A model generated the notes under the pieces. The model was not told the DNA's origin. It saw only the letters and a list, made by a program, of their open reading frames with translations, and searched no databases. From Acholeplasma hippikon (GTDB lineage Bacteria > Bacillota_I > Bacilli_A > Acholeplasmatales > Acholeplasmataceae), in the NCBI RefSeq assembly GCF_900660755.1, contig NZ_LR215050.1, forward strand, positions 1,302,001 through 1,366,000: a DNA stretch of 64,000 nucleotides, given 5' to 3'. The position numbers and the translations under genes are program-made. This document shows, in pieces, positions 12,701-21,500 of this stretch. Every line of letters starts with the position of its first letter. Position 1 is the stretch's first letter.

Positions 12701-15503
12701 AGATGATACATTAGTGCTAAATGTATTAGCAAGCTATGGAGAAGATATCACACCATCAATTAGCCCAACAAAAGAACAAACAGTATATGAACGTTATAAA
12801 TTCATTGGTTGGGATAAAGACTTAAACTACATTACAAGTTCAATGGATGTTTATGCAGTCTTTGAAACCTTAAGTAACAGATTAACCATTACCTTCTTAG
12901 ATGGAGATGGCAACATCTTTGATGTGTTAGAAGTTATGTATGGAACAGACCTATCAAATTATGATGGCATTCCTGAAAAGCGCCCAACTAAAGAATTTAC
13001 ATACATGTTTATTGGCTGGGATAAAGACTTAACTTGGGTTGAAAGAGATTTAATTGTCATTCCTAGATTTGAAGAAAAGGTTCGCTACTATCAAGTTATC
13101 TTCCTTGATCAACATGGACAAACCTTAAAAGTTGAAACATTAGCATATGGCAAACGTGCTACTGCTCCAACAAATTATCAAGTTCCACTTGATGATGAAA
13201 CTTATCGTTATGAGGCACGTTTTAATAAACCATTTGACTATATCACTGAAGACTTAATTGTAGAACTTGAAATTATTAAATTACTTAGACTTTATCAAGT
13301 CACAATCTATGATGCATTAGGAGAAGTTTATGAACGCTTAGCACTCCCTTATGGAGAAGAAATTATACTTCCTACTGAAATGCATAAGGCAAGTTCTCCT
13401 CAATATAACTACATCTTTATTGGGTGGGATAATGAAGAACTTATTGTAACAAAAGATACATCATTTACACCACTATTTAGTGAATCGTTGAGATACTACT
13501 TAGTCACTTATGTGGATGGAGATGAAAATATCATTTGTGAAGAGTTAGTGCCATACCAAGGCAATGGAACAATTCCAGGCATCATCCCTACGAAGATAGA
13601 TAATCAAATGTATCGATATGAATTTAGAATGTGGGATAAAAAACCAATTAATATTACAAAAGATACAACAATTTATGCAGTATTTAATCAATACTTAAAA
13701 CAATATACTGTAACCTTCTTAGATGAGTTCGATAATGTTATCTTGATACAAGAGGTACTCTATGGTCAAGGAGCCATTGAGCCAAGTTTAGAACTAATCC
13801 CAATGAAACCATCAACAAACACTTTTGATTATGTTTATGCTGGCTGGGATAAACAATTTAATAGAATTACAGAAGACACTGTCTTACGTATTCGTTATTT
13901 AGCAGTTTTAAGACTCTATACGTATACATTCTATGATGATGATCACACAACGATTCTAAAAGAAGTAAAAGGACAATATGGTATTGAAATCATTGCTCCA
14001 ATTGTTTCTGATAAACGCATTGGAGAGAATGTTTACCGATTTGTAAGCTGGAATAAAGCATTGGATTCTTACTTAGAACGAGATGTTGAGTTTTTTGCAA
14101 TCTATGAACTGAAACCAAGTCTTTACACAGTTAATTTCTATGATGATAATAGAAATATTATTTCAACCCAATACATAGAACATGGTAAACAAGCAATTGC
14201 ACCAAATCAACCATTAAAAACACAGACGGATAAATATGAATATATCTTCTTAGCATGGTCTCGTTCATTTGAACGTGTGGAAGAAAACTTAGATATTTAT
14301 CCACTTTATGAAGAACGCATTAGACAATTTAAAGTCAAATTTAATTATGAAAAAGAAGTATTACTAATTACAAAATCTTATGGTGAGTCAATTAATGTAA
14401 ATGAATTAAAAATACCTACAAAACTAGGACATCATTTCGTTAAGTGGGATCAATCCTTAACATTTATCACAAAAGATTTAGAAGTAAATCCAATCTTTGA
14501 AAAGAATACTTATGAAATTGTTTATATTGTACATGATGCAGATTCTGGTGCAATGGAGCATCAAATAGTTTCATACTTAGAGCAAGTAACCCTTTATAAA
14601 AATTTATTTAAGAAAAAAGGATATGAGTTTAAAGGATGGAAGTTAACTTTAGATGGTGATGTTGTAAGTTATAACGACTTAGAAACATTTACATATACCT
14701 TAACGGATAATCTATACTTATATGCTCATTTTGAAGCAATTCAGTTTGAAGTCATTTATGACTCTGATGGTGGAACTGTACTAGAAAAAGATTTCTACAC
14801 CATTGAAAAAGGGGTTGCTATACTTCCAACGCCGGTGAAGCCAAATCATATTTTCATTGGTTGGGTGTTAGAAGATATTATTCTACCAGAGGAAAACTTG
14901 ATGAGAATACTTAATTTCGGTGTAGAAGATAAAGGAACAATCGTTACTGAGATTTCTGAAGGACTTATTGGAACAATTATGCTTAAAGCACGTTATCAAT
15001 ATAATGGCTACATAAGAATAAAAGAAGCATACCAAGATATTAACCAATTAGTTTATGCTGATGTAACATCTATTATTCCAATTATTGAAAGAACAAATGA
15101 TGAAAACATTGTTTACTTTATTGGATTAAAACCAAATGAAACATTAGCTGAAATTAAAGAAAGAATTGAGAATCCGGAATTTGACTTTGTGGATAACAAA
15201 GGCAATATCATTACGGATCTTAATCAGATTGTAAAAACTGGAATCAGTCTGATTGTCAGAGACCAAAATTATCCAGAAGAAATCTTAGATGAGGTCATCT
15301 TAGTTTTAAAAGGTGACATTAATGGTGATGGAAAGATAAATAGTATTGACTATAATTCAATTCTTAACCATATTAGCAACAGAGTCCCTATTGAAAAAGC
15401 ATCGTTAATTGCGGCTTTAATCAATGCGGACGATAAAGTAAATGTTACAGATTTAAATGTGTTATTAAATTACATCAATGGCAAAACTAACATTTTTGCA
15501 TAG
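1..15503 (+). CDS. Giant secreted repeat protein with GLUG modules, InlB/MucBP-like repeats and a C-terminal dockerin (5' end outside window)
   Basis: The reading frame is already open at the first base, and the codons there repeat exactly at 1840, so the start lies upstream and 5166 residues are a minimum. Residues 1 to about 3310 hold ten modules of 280-430 aa. Each opens with a G-x-G-T-x-x-x-P-Y/F-x-I signature (near residues 2, 319, 615, 932, 1230, 1584, 1884, 2208, 2589 and 3013) and continues with GLUG-type repeats such as YVGGIAGYN. Residues of about 3315-4990 are some 24 repeats of about 70 aa (pattern V-x-F-x-D-G, then YG, then GWDK, then YPIFEE), like InlB B-repeats (Flg_new) or MucBP. 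Residues 5103-5166 form a dockerin type I: loop one has full DxNxDGxxxxxD spacing, loop two has lost its first Asp. There is no C-terminal membrane anchor, so it is probably secreted and held by a partner, perhaps the next gene product 18 bp downstream. Role as adhesin or scaffold is inferred. Confidence 0.85.
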   Translation, partial: MGTQEYPFIIRTKEDLDNLKVMINKGNTYKGFYFKMDDGINQMELGNYSPIGINGKPFYGSFDGNNVEFILSINTTADYQGLFGRYGHGTIKNLSISGSIKGGSYTGAVVGYKESGNITGVYNHATINGVSYVGGIAGYNLAGNIEIAYNNASVTASSNYAGGILGYIERGAVNNTYNRGEILSNYYAAGIVGGAYNTTTITNSYSAGLVSANSTAAGVVNEMDNRYNTRTNLYYDVSILVTYDQKRAYKPQILNHSYGVTSSQLLYGKEALKLPNNIWYFEEKSGSNAYYPQLIKFSTSEVTNIKKLSKESVTYDVEDGLGTKEYPFILRTKHDFDELSRKVKAGNTFLGFYFKIDDDIDEIDLEAIAPIGNTTYPFEGTFDGNGANLILSINNTSSDYQGLFGYIRNATLENFSISGSVSGRTYVGSVAGYMATGSTIKNVYSTANITASSNYAGGILGYLERGTVTNTYFRGEVLANYYAAGIVGGAYNSNTITNSYSAGKVSANSTAAGVVNEMDNRYNTRSNLYYDITVIANYDNKRTQKPSTDPSTQGLNSGEMYTKMKTRLGSGWVFLEPKDNYAYYPQLSVFESNDLEPIQVRSELSVRVDVEDGMGTQEYPFIIRTKEDLDNLKVMINKGNTYKGFYFKMDDGINQMELGNYSPIGINGKPFYGSFDGNNVEFILSINTTADYQGLFGRYGHGTIKNLSISGSIKGGSYTGAVVGYKESGNITGVYNHATINGVSYVGGIAGYNLAGNIEIAYNNASVTASSNYAGGILGYIERGAVNNTYNRGEILSNYYAAGIVGGAYNTTTITNSYSAGLVSANSTAAGVVNEMDNRYNTRTNLYYDVSVLENYKNPRNQKPSITVGGQGLLKTSMFEDGLKNRGFSENFWVFTPIEGMYAYYPQLKIFNESQVEEVVSKSILSVRTNAFIGDGTKASPYLISTVQDLINLSSSIGKDFTADGVYYLVGSNISTFDLANTQFKPIGSEAYPFNGHFDGNYANFNLKLNNELDYQALFGSVGQNGSVKRLSVTGHVTGKNYIGSIVGKNEGLVEEVYAKTNIQGTSYVGGLIGRNEGTLRTAYFTGSIEANGSYIGGIAGENTYLIDETYVSASVLGQQYVGAILGYNLGEINKSYYNQTLITYLNPGKLSKPTYAVSNELDTFDVLGLEKEKMFTLNDMSLSSFNWMIKETTGMYNYFLQIKGFGNNVNATIKTNAQLSVRVIRFKAGEGTESNPYLIENEFDMKTLSDISKEETLDNIYFKVIDGVTQIDLSQSSLNFNPIGSSSKHFKGHFDGNHTSFILDFNRLTSDYLGLFGYIENAKIKNLTILGKIIGRDYIAALAGYALNSEINNVSNKAVVQGRSNIAGLIGYADQVKLNQVYNRGNIKGSTQQIGGILGYSVKSTLYNVYNDGLIEGNRLVGGLIGNAENQTKVTNAYNKNHVYGQQDYVGGLFGYINNGQLNQAYSAGYVRGKTYLGGLIGRMSGISTIKDAYYDETIIESDNTSLSKPTSAVSNLLNQETVRGVLKADLIGGAKLSLPSEFIFKENENLKAFYPELLVFYESENKVIRDDSYESTMTHIFAGEGTISSPYLIVNEFDMVTLSRMVKEGFNFKETYFKVRENKTNFNLTNESLDFEAIGSIGYPFEGIFDGNGANFELNIIKDLNDQGLFGYLGLEAVVKNLSVSGLIKGNNYVGLVAGRNFGQIDTVHVKGELYGKDNLGTIIGHNAGTLTNAYSISTIYGESIIGGLVGLNTGTIKNTYSATKISGKAHVGALIGINEGTLQMSAYNEEILQMFELTGYIKVTHASSNEENSMDVKALNFNQMYSGTLTDFTFDDSNTWVTKAASSFEVYYPQLKYFAGHKNANIVRNSLQSVTALRFKQGEGTEKDPYIIRNEDDMQAVSDLILSGQTLKGIYFKVDPKVSEINLDNLLRVYVPIGNENYKFEGNFDGSFVTFVINHTKTTYYEGIFGYIGKDGVVHNFSVEGSLKGTRFVGAIAGRNLGTILNVYNLAKITSTDAYAGGITGYNEGKITHAYNLGDVEVITYDYAGGISGFNTKNGVIENSFNRSLVKARYYVGGLIGYNQGNLFNSYAASKVTGEHHLGGAIGYQESGKVDKVYYDLSVQNVFNEKVVRALSNVEDSLYSKGVTTLSLTYQNENLFDENIYVFKLPDGFNGYYPELKIFKDHENEIVSQMSFDASKTNIYQGYGSENHPYFFMDQLDITYLEKLIKETKLINIYFKVFKEKETFNLNNFKTIGSIDHHFEGHIDFNQATLILNQQNGQDELALFHTLTKDGSLKNVNLTGTLLGKNYVAGLVLFNEGLIHDVTSTMTVKGKDYVGGIISINDGIVHDVFFKGKVESTGRYTAGIVSYQAKGDIYQVYNLGEISSTSNYVAGITAYNGLDAVIHTAFNDGKISTKENYAAGIATINFGFIENAYNANEVSANHYVAGIAATNEGHIKETYHYGNLIAKDYVAGIVVSNLGTVSLSYYDKESVVLKDFNLREVESAIFKEKDTIDVKGLFLKQMTGLQAIGNNDEQMDFNPDKYVLRDGFDFTSHYPELKYFNEHKSLTVRNDSYQSVLDQKLLGQGTKENPYIIYDGYDMLMINDFVIKGYTFKDKYFMVSPTVNLIDLSLTDLNYRPIGDAYNAFEGNFDGNKKTFILNMNLSEENLGIFHTLGKNAVVHDFKVTGTIIGLSYVGTVASRNEGYIYNIENYANVKSISINQRGGNSIGGIVSVNAGQLENVTNHGKIEGLGSFVGGIAGENDGSIKASYNKGIVSGPSIIGGITGINRKQIKHTYNMAQITATVSTVGGIAGENNYIIEESFNNGTIISNKDIAGGLVGLQSTTNAILQSVYNTAKVYAYQSLAGGIIGKLDNGLLIDSYQTESVYSQSQTGLIVGQFFNGNVSNSYYDLSILNNHNENNLFVGTKAFGDFNLLDTLTVKGLDHSRMIGLNSLNDNQIKFTNKALFVTKASFERYSYYVQIKFFTNHTNYDVVSDSILSVQTHTFKTGLGTETDPYIIKDEIDMILLSDTVNSGNTYKNTYFKVDPNKINFILSDQDNTYKFNPIGNKNFAFEGIFDGSYANFELDLQSNVDYQALFGHVGSNGSIKNLSVTGIITGKNYTASIIGKNLGKLETSYAKASVTGVDNTGGLVGYNEGIITNVYHNGRLLGRNYVGNISGYNKGTIKNTISYGVIYGENHVGTVIGYNEKGNVENNYYDLTVLSAYSNYQQFIKPTDAISNDKLSSNIGLVRMFMIGLDSLGTSQTKMNLDKEVWSNNYNIFDFNNYPQLKAFARHENQQVKNLSYESTRNELYTVTLDFMDEELTYERTVYVLKNEYYSLTKPFKYGHKLEGWYLNDGTKLTDDSGLSLKPFEFNENIHAFAKYELQSHKVRFIDGDGKIIDELEVLHGGKARASIQTPTKNKTSTKVYEFINWNFDFDTVILKSTDIYANYKEINRYFEVTYLDGDSKFFRTEKAEYDTELLLTSYIPTKTYDEFAYKFVGWDTVIIKVKENLIIYSIFESVPRYYEIRFHDSEGFIYQIQTIEYGSNLQNTDLKVTKQSTVSHDFIFTSWDKDLSFIDKNLDVYPIFEEKLREYEVKFIDGNGKLFESQKVKYGTYPKPIENEPRKASVGLVAYKFIGLDKAFELVTGPKTYYAVFEEIPRYSEVRFIDGNGKICFTTTTEYLFDSKLPEFIPSKAPTDKYAYTFVKWEDNYKEIREDTTVYAVFSEDLRPFTVTFLDGDGFIHETQIVRYGMNASAPTQPRKTPIGNIAYQFVSWDHSLSHITSDVTIKPSFIEVPRYYQVIFTDYTGELILKTEIVEYLEGATPPLVPERTHTNEKYEYVFTSWSEDITKIIQDIVVKPIYEERVKTYQITLVNGDEIQTLTLAHGSSYMLYEGKKTSTDKISYEFIGWKLNGNFVTELKNVTSNLTLYAEFNEVHHYFVVNFLDGNGELFEVVYVNKNEILQYPTKTPTKQKTADYIYVFKAWDKVLTIIEEDTTIYPIFDTYQRFNEVNFFDAYGNLIKSEIVEYGKAATLPAQPIKRETEMYRYEFQGWNKNISNIQRDTDVYPVYKELLREFSVNFYDGNNLVYQSFLVTYGTSINQNFETTKTPTSDTYFIFSYWDKPTDFITNDLNIYPIFEEVSRYYDVTFIYLDINEVETSLTLRVEYRKDAYDPRYDLPIILISDTKVKAIAGWDSELTNVKENRVIYAQYEIFDKYHEVRFFVDDTLVLNVLASYGEDITPSISPTKEQTVYERYKFIGWDKDLNYITSSMDVYAVFETLSNRLTITFLDGDGNIFDVLEVMYGTDLSNYDGIPEKRPTKEFTYMFIGWDKDLTWVERDLIVIPRFEEKVRYYQVIFLDQHGQTLKVETLAYGKRATAPTNYQVPLDDETYRYEARFNKPFDYITEDLIVELEIIKLLRLYQVTIYDALGEVYERLALPYGEEIILPTEMHKASSPQYNYIFIGWDNEELIVTKDTSFTPLFSESLRYYLVTYVDGDENIICEELVPYQGNGTIPGIIPTKIDNQMYRYEFRMWDKKPINITKDTTIYAVFNQYLKQYTVTFLDEFDNVILIQEVLYGQGAIEPSLELIPMKPSTNTFDYVYAGWDKQFNRITEDTVLRIRYLAVLRLYTYTFYDDDHTTILKEVKGQYGIEIIAPIVSDKRIGENVYRFVSWNKALDSYLERDVEFFAIYELKPSLYTVNFYDDNRNIISTQYIEHGKQAIAPNQPLKTQTDKYEYIFLAWSRSFERVEENLDIYPLYEERIRQFKVKFNYEKEVLLITKSYGESINVNELKIPTKLGHHFVKWDQSLTFITKDLEVNPIFEKNTYEIVYIVHDADSGAMEHQIVSYLEQVTLYKNLFKKKGYEFKGWKLTLDGDVVSYNDLETFTYTLTDNLYLYAHFEAIQFEVIYDSDGGTVLEKDFYTIEKGVAILPTPVKPNHIFIGWVLEDIILPEENLMRILNFGVEDKGTIVTEISEGLIGTIMLKARYQYNGYIRIKEAYQDINQLVYADVTSIIPIIERTNDENIVYFIGLKPNETLAEIKERIENPEFDFVDNKGNIITDLNQIVKTGISLIVRDQNYPEEILDEVILVLKGDINGDGKINSIDYNSILNHISNRVPIEKASLIAALINADDKVNVTDLNVLLNYINGKTNIFA
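1840..2554 (+). repeat. Perfect 715-bp direct repeat, copy 2
   Basis: Identical to 1-715. The module between the copies (about 957-1839) is homologous but clearly diverged, so the copies reflect recent duplication or gene conversion rather than uniform repeats. In-frame recombination between them would delete 613 residues without breaking the frame. Confidence 0.95.
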
Positions 15504-15521
15504 AAAACAGAGGCATATTAG

Positions 15522-18500
15522 ATGAAGAAAAATAATTTCATTGTAGTTATGTTACTATGCTTGAGTTTATTCCTATCAATAGTAACTACGAGGGAAGTTT
15601 ATTCGACAACAAACTACTTATTCGAAATGACAGTTGTAGAAAGTACAACGCAAAAAAGTTCACTTTCAACAGAAGAATTAATAACAAAAATTGATCCAGC
15701 TTATGGTGATGTAAGATTTGACATTTACATGAAGAGTATAGGTCAAAATAGAAAACTTAGTGCAATCCAAGCAGGATGGGTACTACCAAATCCTAAAACT
15801 CGATATAATGAGGCCTTTGAAGAAGGAGATACTTTAGTAGACCTTGGTCGAAATGGTAAAAAGAATTTCTTCACATTAGGTGGAACAAGCGCATACCACC
15901 TAGCACTTGCAGATGCAAATACAGGCGCCATCGGTTATGAATTCACAACCGATGACGTCTTAATTGCAAGTATCTATATTGGATTTGACTCTACTTTTAC
16001 GAATGATGATTATTTTCAGTTTTCACTTGATTTCGTAGGGTACTTTAATGCTGCTTTAGATTTTACAGGATATCAAGAATATGATTTGTCCAGTGTAAAA
16101 GTGAATGGATTTGAAACAATAGAGGCAACTGCAGATACAAATTTAAAAACATTAAAAGTTGGTTCAAATGAATTAACGATTGTTAATGATAATCTTTATG
16201 AGGTTACATTAACTTATGATGAATCAAAACAAAGTTTAAATGATTTAGTCAAGTATACATTAAGCAAAAAACAAGCAACATCAAATTTAACAAGTAATAA
16301 AATAAATGACTTTAAAGCTGGTGATGAAATCTATATTGATGTGACTGATGATACGGTAAATACAGTAGAAACTAAACGACATACCATTATCATTACAGAT
16401 GTTTTACCTGTAGACACATCAATAAAATCATTAGGTTTTAATGCAGATAATTACTTTAGTTTAAACCAAACATTTAGTCCTGATACTTTAAATTATTCAG
16501 TTACGATTCCTGCAACTAGAGTAAGTCATGGATTTATCATTAAACCAATTGTAACTTCAAGTTATGCAACATTTGAGGTAAAACTAGATTCACAAAAAAT
16601 AACTTCTCAAACAGGAAGTTACGCAATCAATAATTTAACCAGAGGAAACCATACTTTAGAAATTATTGTTCATAATAACAATTTATCAAAAACATATACA
16701 ATTTCAATTACACAACAAACCTATGATTCTACAGCGACTTTAGATTCAATCGCATTTTATGATCAATCTAATAACACAAAGCCAGGTAATGAGCATAGTT
16801 CCGTTGTGTTAAATGAAAGTTCATCTTCTTATCGATTTGATTTGTTATTCATTGAAAAAACAGTTAAGTCTGTTTCATTTGAGGTTTCTATTTATGCCAA
16901 TGATGAATCAATTGATGGGGCTAAAGGAAATTTAGTTAAGGATGGAAATAACTTTAACAAATTTAAATATGCAACATTAATTAAAATTGAAAAAGGTGAA
17001 CGTCATACCATAACATTTACTGTAACAGCAGAAGATAATACGATTTATGAATATGTTTATGTTATTGAAAGAGAACTATCAACAAACACTGAATTAAAAA
17101 GTGTAAGTGTGAATGAAGAAAACAATATCTTTAACATAAATTTAGTTAACAATGCATATCATTACATTATTAAAAATAACGATGTAGAAAAAATAGTTAT
17201 CACAGCACTTGGTAAAGATAAAGAGTTTTCAACAGTCTTTATTAGAATGAATCAATCAATTATTTCAAATACAATTGATGTGACAAATCTAACTGAAGGT
17301 AAACATGATTTTGAAATCTATGTTGTTGCTCAAGATGGCCTAACAGTGCAAACTTACCCACTTTATATTACAAAACAATCATCAGATACTTCATTAAGTT
17401 TTAAAGTGCGACGTTATGGACAGAATGACATCATTTTATCGGATTTAGATTTTGAGTTACAAGGTAATAACTATGTGATTTCAAATCTACCATATGATTT
17501 ATCAAACTTAAGTTTTGAAGTTATTGCAACACACGCAAATGCAAAAGTTGAAAAAACAAGTGGATATGGAACATTTAGCCAAAAGGCAAATAAAATTACT
17601 GGTAATATTCAGTTCACATCAACTGCTGAACAAACGGTTGCCTTTGTTATTAGAGTAACAGCTGAAAATACAAATATTTCATCTGAATATGAAATTACTT
17701 TAACAAGAAATGGCGCAAAAACCATAGATACTTTAAGTGAATTAACCGTATCAAACACAACTGTTCAAGGTTTTACCAAAGATTTAAAACCAAGTTCAAA
17801 CTTAGGATTAACAGTTATTGATCCACAATCAGTAAACGAAACAGTTTACTTAGAAGCTCTTGCATCAAATCTAGAAGAAACAACTAAAATTACATATGAA
17901 TATAAACTTTCAACAAGTCAAAGTTATCTAACAGGACAGTCAATTAATTTTGAACGTGGAAAAGTTTATGATGTGAGAATTACTGTTCGTTCTGAGGCAA
18001 ACACACAAAGTATTTACCAATTCCAATTCACTGTCGCAAGCAGTAATCATGAAATTACATCGATTCGCTTATATGATGAAAACAATGATGAAATTAATCT
18101 TGGATATCAAGCAAACATTTATGAATATACGATTAATGTTCCTGCAAAATTATCTAAGGTAAATATTAAAACGATACTCAAAGATGAGTATGCAACCATC
18201 ACAACTGGTGCTGACAGCAATGGTTATATTTCATTAAACCCTGCTGGTAAAAACACAATAATTGAAGTCTATGCAACATCTGAATCTAAAGAAAAATCTA
18301 AAACTTATCAAATCACTTTAGTTCGTGGTTCATATCGAACAAGTGCACAACTTGAAAGTCTAACTGTTAAATTACCAACTAATGACTTCATGAATATTGG
18401 CTTTAGTAGTCAAACGTATACTTACAATATTAGAATTGATAATTTATATGAATTTATTGATTTATCAGCAAGTGTTAAACAAAGTGGTGAAACCTTCTTA

Positions 18501-21500
18501 GGAGGTAATACAACTTATCAAGAAAGAATCTTTATTGAAGAAGGAAAAACCGTTACAGTCACTTTAATTGTTGTTGCAGAAGATGGAAGCACAAAAGGTA
18601 CTTACACAATTAACATCAAACGTGCTAATCAAGATGCGACATTAAAAGAAGTTGTAATTGATGGTATTAGCTATGATTTAGGATTATTTACAAATAACAT
18701 TTTAAATTTAGGAAATATTCAATACCATAAGTCTAGTTTTGAAGTATTTATTGAATTAAATGATCCATTCGCAACTTATACAGTACAACCTTCTTTAAAT
18801 AGTAATTACTGGCATTTAACACAAACTGGACAACTTGAGTTAGTTATCACAGTTACTGCTCAAGATAAAGAAACAAAACAAATTTATCGTATTCGATTAA
18901 CAAGAGAAGCTGCAAGCAATGATGCAAGCTTAAAGAACTTAGTCTTTGAATCGAACGAAGGCAACTTATTAGAAAATATAACACCAGTTACAACAACAAA
19001 CTCAGTAACGTATACATTAAAAGTAACAAGAGACGTTATATTAACAAATATTATTGCAGAAGCAAATCACTCTTATGCAGCAATTAATCACGCATATATT
19101 TCTAAAACATTAACAGCGGGTGGAGAAAAACTATTTACCATAACAGTAACTGCAGAAGATGGTAAAACAGTCATGAATTATTATGTGTCAATTACACAAA
19201 AGAATAATGATACAACCATTCAAGAAATCATGATTAATGAAATAAGTTATGACTTAACAAAACAAAATAAAGTATATGACTTAGGACAATTTAATTATTC
19301 AGAAAGAATCATTGATTTATATGTTTTATTAAGTGATGAAACATACGCAAGTATTCTATTAAACGATCAAGTATACACAAAACAAACATATGAATTAAAA
19401 CTTAATGAACTATCATTTACGATAAGAGCGAAAGCAGAAGACGGTACATTAGGTGAAACTTATACATTTAAATATGTATTAAAAGGCATGTCAACTGACA
19501 ATAACTTAGATAGGTTAATCGTTCGTGATGGCACAACAAACCTTATTGAAAAAGAAACAGTATTAGAAAATAACTTCACGATTAATCTTACAAAGGAATT
19601 TAATGGAAGTAGTCTATACTTAGAAGCAAAAGCAAACACAAACCTTAAACAAATCACCCAAGTAACAAACTTAACTGATGTAACACTCCCAATTACATCA
19701 CTTGAAGTTGAAATCCCGTTAGTGTTTAATGCGGATGGTTCAATTAATAAGACAATCTCAATTACAGTTAAAGCTGAAGATGGCTCTACGAAGTTATATA
19801 CAATACAAATTAAAAGAGGAACACAATTAAGTTCAAATAAAGATATCGCATCCATAGATGTCTATGATTTGAATGAAGAACTCATCAAAACATATACATC
19901 ATTTAATCAAATGTCACTTACTGTGTCATACCAAATAAGTGCAATCAAGATTGTAGTGAACTTAGTGGATGCAAAATCAAGTGTGTCATTAGATTCTATT
20001 TATCTACTGACACCAAACCAAGCAAAAACAATTGAGTTTAAAGTAAAAGCTGAAGATGGTTCATTATCAGATAAATATGTCATCACAGTGTTCCGTGATA
20101 AAGCAAGCAATGATGCAAGCTTAAAAAATTTAGAAGTATTTGATAAAGATGGAAATAATTTAATTTCATTTAATAAAGATATAAAGCATTATGAAGTGAA
20201 ACTAGATTACACACATACTTATGTAGATGTGCTTTATGATAAAGAAAACACAAATCAAACAGTTATGGGCTCTTTAGATAGACAAACTTTATCAAGAGGA
20301 GTTAATAAACTACAAGTGTTTGTGACTGCTGAAGATAATTCAACAGTTATTATTTACACCATCACAATTACATTAGTGGATATGTCAAATACTATTTTCA
20401 GTATTACCGTTAATGGCATAACCGTATTAGTAACAGATGAACTTGTTTATGAATTTTCAAATCTTTCATTCCAAACAAAGGAAATCGTTATTGAATTTGA
20501 AACCTCACCATATGCAAAAAAGATTGGTACAGGTAAGTTTAATGTAAACGTGGGTTTAAATGAATTTACAATTTATGCGGAAAGTGAAGATAATCAAAAA
20601 GGTACTGAATATAAGATTAGAATCACACGCTTAGCAGCAGACCAAAATACATTTATCAACAGTTTATCGATTTACGATGTTTATAACAAAAAAGAATTAA
20701 AAACGAATGAACCGCTTAGAAAAGATTTATCTAATTACACGGTGACTTTAGATCCAAAATCGACATATACTTATGTAGACATTGAAGTTAATCTTCAAAG
20801 TGAGCTATCCGTTGTGGATAACTTAGGACGTTATGAATTAATTGAAAATAACGGATTAATATTAGAGGTTATTAAACTGATTGTTACTGCAGAAGATGGT
20901 TCAATGAGAACTTATGAAATTAAGTTCATGAAAGTTAATCAAACAACACTTAATAATGAAAACCATATTATCGATATTGAATTGATTGGTAATAATGGCA
21001 TCAATTATTTTGAAGATATGTTTGATCAAAATAAAGTTATTCAAGATAAAGTAACTGTACCTTATTTGGTAAATCTTTTAAATCTAAATGTATACTTACC
21101 AAAAGGTGCAACGCTACATACAAATAACCTAAAAACTTATAGTTTAGTTTCAGGTGAAACACTTGAGATTAATATTCAGGCAAAAGCGGAAGATGGCTCT
21201 GTAAGCGATAAAACATATGTTTTAACTATCTATAGAGAACTACCAAATACGAATAACTTACTAGATCAAATTTATATCAATCAAGAACCATTAAGTTCAT
21301 TTAATAGTACTATCAATAGCTATCAACTAAAAGTAGATTACTTAGCAGTGTCAAAAATTCAATTGAGTGCTGAATTAAGTGATCTTAGAGCGAGGATTGT
21401 AGGAGAAGGCATTAAGAACATTAAACACGGTTTAAATACATTTGACCTCATTGTTTATGCAGAAGATGGCAGTGAAAATGTCTATCGAATTGAAATTTTC

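Noticed and set aside
19460..19855. 131-codon minus-strand frame within the cadherin-like gene
   Set aside because: It is an antisense shadow of the repeat coding sequence with no SD, conserved motif or independent codon pattern.
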